Assembly: GCA_017540285.1 (NCBI GenBank)
Contig: JAFYBI010000157.1
Coordinates: forward strand, 1-6,633
DNA from: Clostridia bacterium
GTDB lineage: Bacteria > Bacillota > Clostridia > Oscillospirales > CAG-272
Length of the DNA stretch: 6,633 nt
Reading direction: 5' to 3'
Under the pieces are notes generated by a model. That model had not been told where the DNA came from and ran no database searches. It saw nothing but the letters and a program-made list of their open reading frames with translations. The translations under genes and the position numbers were made by a program. This document shows, one piece after another, positions 6,360 through 6,633 of the stretch (within the stretch, counting starts at the first letter, position 1; each line of letters opens with the position of its first letter).

Positions 6360-6366
6360 CCGCCTT
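6360..6366 (-). promoter_or_regulatory. Ribosome-binding site supporting the GTG start of the VanY-type gene
   Basis: The - strand reads AAGGCGG, 7 nt before the GTG at 6352. No in-frame ATG lies close upstream, and this spacing supports GTG as the initiation codon. Confidence 0.7.
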
Positions 6367-6393
6367 TTTTGCGTTTGCTTCGATTTCGATTAT

Positions 6394-6422
6394 ATTATAG
6401 TGGATTTTGCCGGGGAAATCAA
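6394..6422 (-). promoter_or_regulatory. Promoter of the VanY-type carboxypeptidase gene
   Basis: The - strand shows TTGATT (6422-6417), a 17-bp spacer and a perfect TATAAT (6399-6394). Transcription should begin near 6387, leaving a leader of about 35 nt. This is a near-consensus housekeeping-type promoter and suggests steady expression, unlike the -35-less htrA promoter. Confidence 0.85.
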
Positions 6423-6507
6423 GTACGGCGCGTGCAAAAATGCGCGGAAACGGCGATTTTTCCGTCCGATGCGCCTCTCCCGGCGAAGGTGCATAAGAAT
6501 TCGGGCC

Positions 6508-6523
6508 AAATTCCCGGGAATTT
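6508..6523. promoter_or_regulatory. Perfect 16-bp palindrome upstream of the rightward promoter (candidate operator)
   Basis: AAATTCCCGGGAATTT is its own reverse complement across all 16 bp. It ends 14 bp before the -35 of the rightward promoter and lies about 85 bp from the leftward VanY-type promoter. Such symmetry suits a dimeric regulator. No T-run suggests a terminator. The function is inferred from position only. Confidence 0.4.
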
Positions 6524-6537
6524 TGTTCTTTTCCCTC

Positions 6538-6566
6538 TTTACAACAGTTTCCCCGTGTGGTATAAT
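6538..6566 (+). promoter_or_regulatory. Strong rightward promoter for a gene or RNA beyond the window
   Basis: TTTACA (6538-6543), a 17-bp spacer and TATAAT (6561-6566) form a near-consensus housekeeping-type promoter. Transcription should start near A6573. The product lies past the right edge, with at least 60 nt of untranslated leader or RNA in view and no SD followed by a start codon. Confidence 0.8.
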
Positions 6567-6573
6567 AATGTCA

Positions 6574-6596
6574 CCTCTGCCAGAGGGTTCTTTTTT
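6574..6596 (+). other. Promoter-proximal mini-hairpin with T-run
   Basis: CCTCT (6574-6578) pairs with AGAGG (6582-6586) around a 3-nt loop, followed by GTTC and six Ts (6591-6596). It sits at the predicted 5' end of the rightward transcript. It resembles a small terminator but is too close to the start for a normal one. It may protect the RNA 5' end or be part of a leader or structured RNA continuing beyond the window. Confidence 0.4.
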
Positions 6597-6633
6597 GTGC
6601 GTCCTCCCCTTCTTTCATCGGTCAGGGAGAGCG

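Noticed and set aside
4808..6400. 530-codon open frame on the + strand opposite the VanY-type gene
   Set aside because: It is arginine/valine/glycine-rich with no recognisable domain or good RBS, and it lies fully opposite a gene with intact M15 motifs. It is a shadow frame.
6568..6633. Open frame from ATG at 6568 running to the right edge
   Set aside because: The ATG overlaps the promoter and precedes the predicted transcription start, and it has no RBS.

Overview
The window looks like chromosomal DNA from a GC-rich member of the Firmicutes, most likely a Clostridia relative such as the Oscillospiraceae/Christensenellales-type gut and rumen lineages. The basis is the Firmicutes-like PNPase C-terminus, strong Shine-Dalgarno sites, consensus sigma-A-like promoters, and membrane-anchored HtrA and VanY-type enzymes of clostridial style. 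The placement is inferred from protein style only; no rRNA or other marker is present. Nothing here points to a phage, plasmid, IS element or CRISPR array.

Layout from left to right. (1) Positions 1-579, + strand: the 3' end of pnp (polynucleotide phosphorylase), with the KH and S1 RNA-binding domains. (2) Positions 605-638: a hairpin with T-runs on both sides, placed to act as a bidirectional terminator between convergent genes. (3) Positions 4706 down to 656, - strand: an apparent operon in the order htrA-type serine protease, OmpR/PhoB-family response regulator, sensor histidine kinase. The regulator and kinase genes overlap by 14 bp. An 11-bp-arm hairpin lies in the 87-bp gap between htrA and the regulator. 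(4) Positions 6352 down to 4841, - strand: a membrane-anchored VanY-type (M15) D,D-carboxypeptidase with a GTG start and its own consensus promoter. (5) Positions 6353-6633: an intergenic region with the VanY-type gene's promoter on the - strand. On the + strand it has a second strong promoter that fires out of the window, with a 16-bp perfect palindrome just upstream and a small hairpin plus T-run at the predicted transcript start.

The genes make sense together as an envelope maintenance and stress module. The kinase would sense an extracytoplasmic signal and phosphorylate the regulator. HtrA would degrade misfolded exported protein, and the carboxypeptidase would trim peptidoglycan stem peptides. 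The most interesting signal is in the htrA promoter: a perfect TATAAT with no recognisable -35 box, preceded by five half-site-like elements spaced exactly 11 bp apart. The two nearest the promoter match the E. coli Pho box at 15 of 18 positions and end exactly 10 bp before the -10. This is the geometry expected for activation by a PhoB/OmpR-type regulator, and such a regulator is encoded two genes into the same operon. That points to a positive autoregulatory loop, which is an inference.
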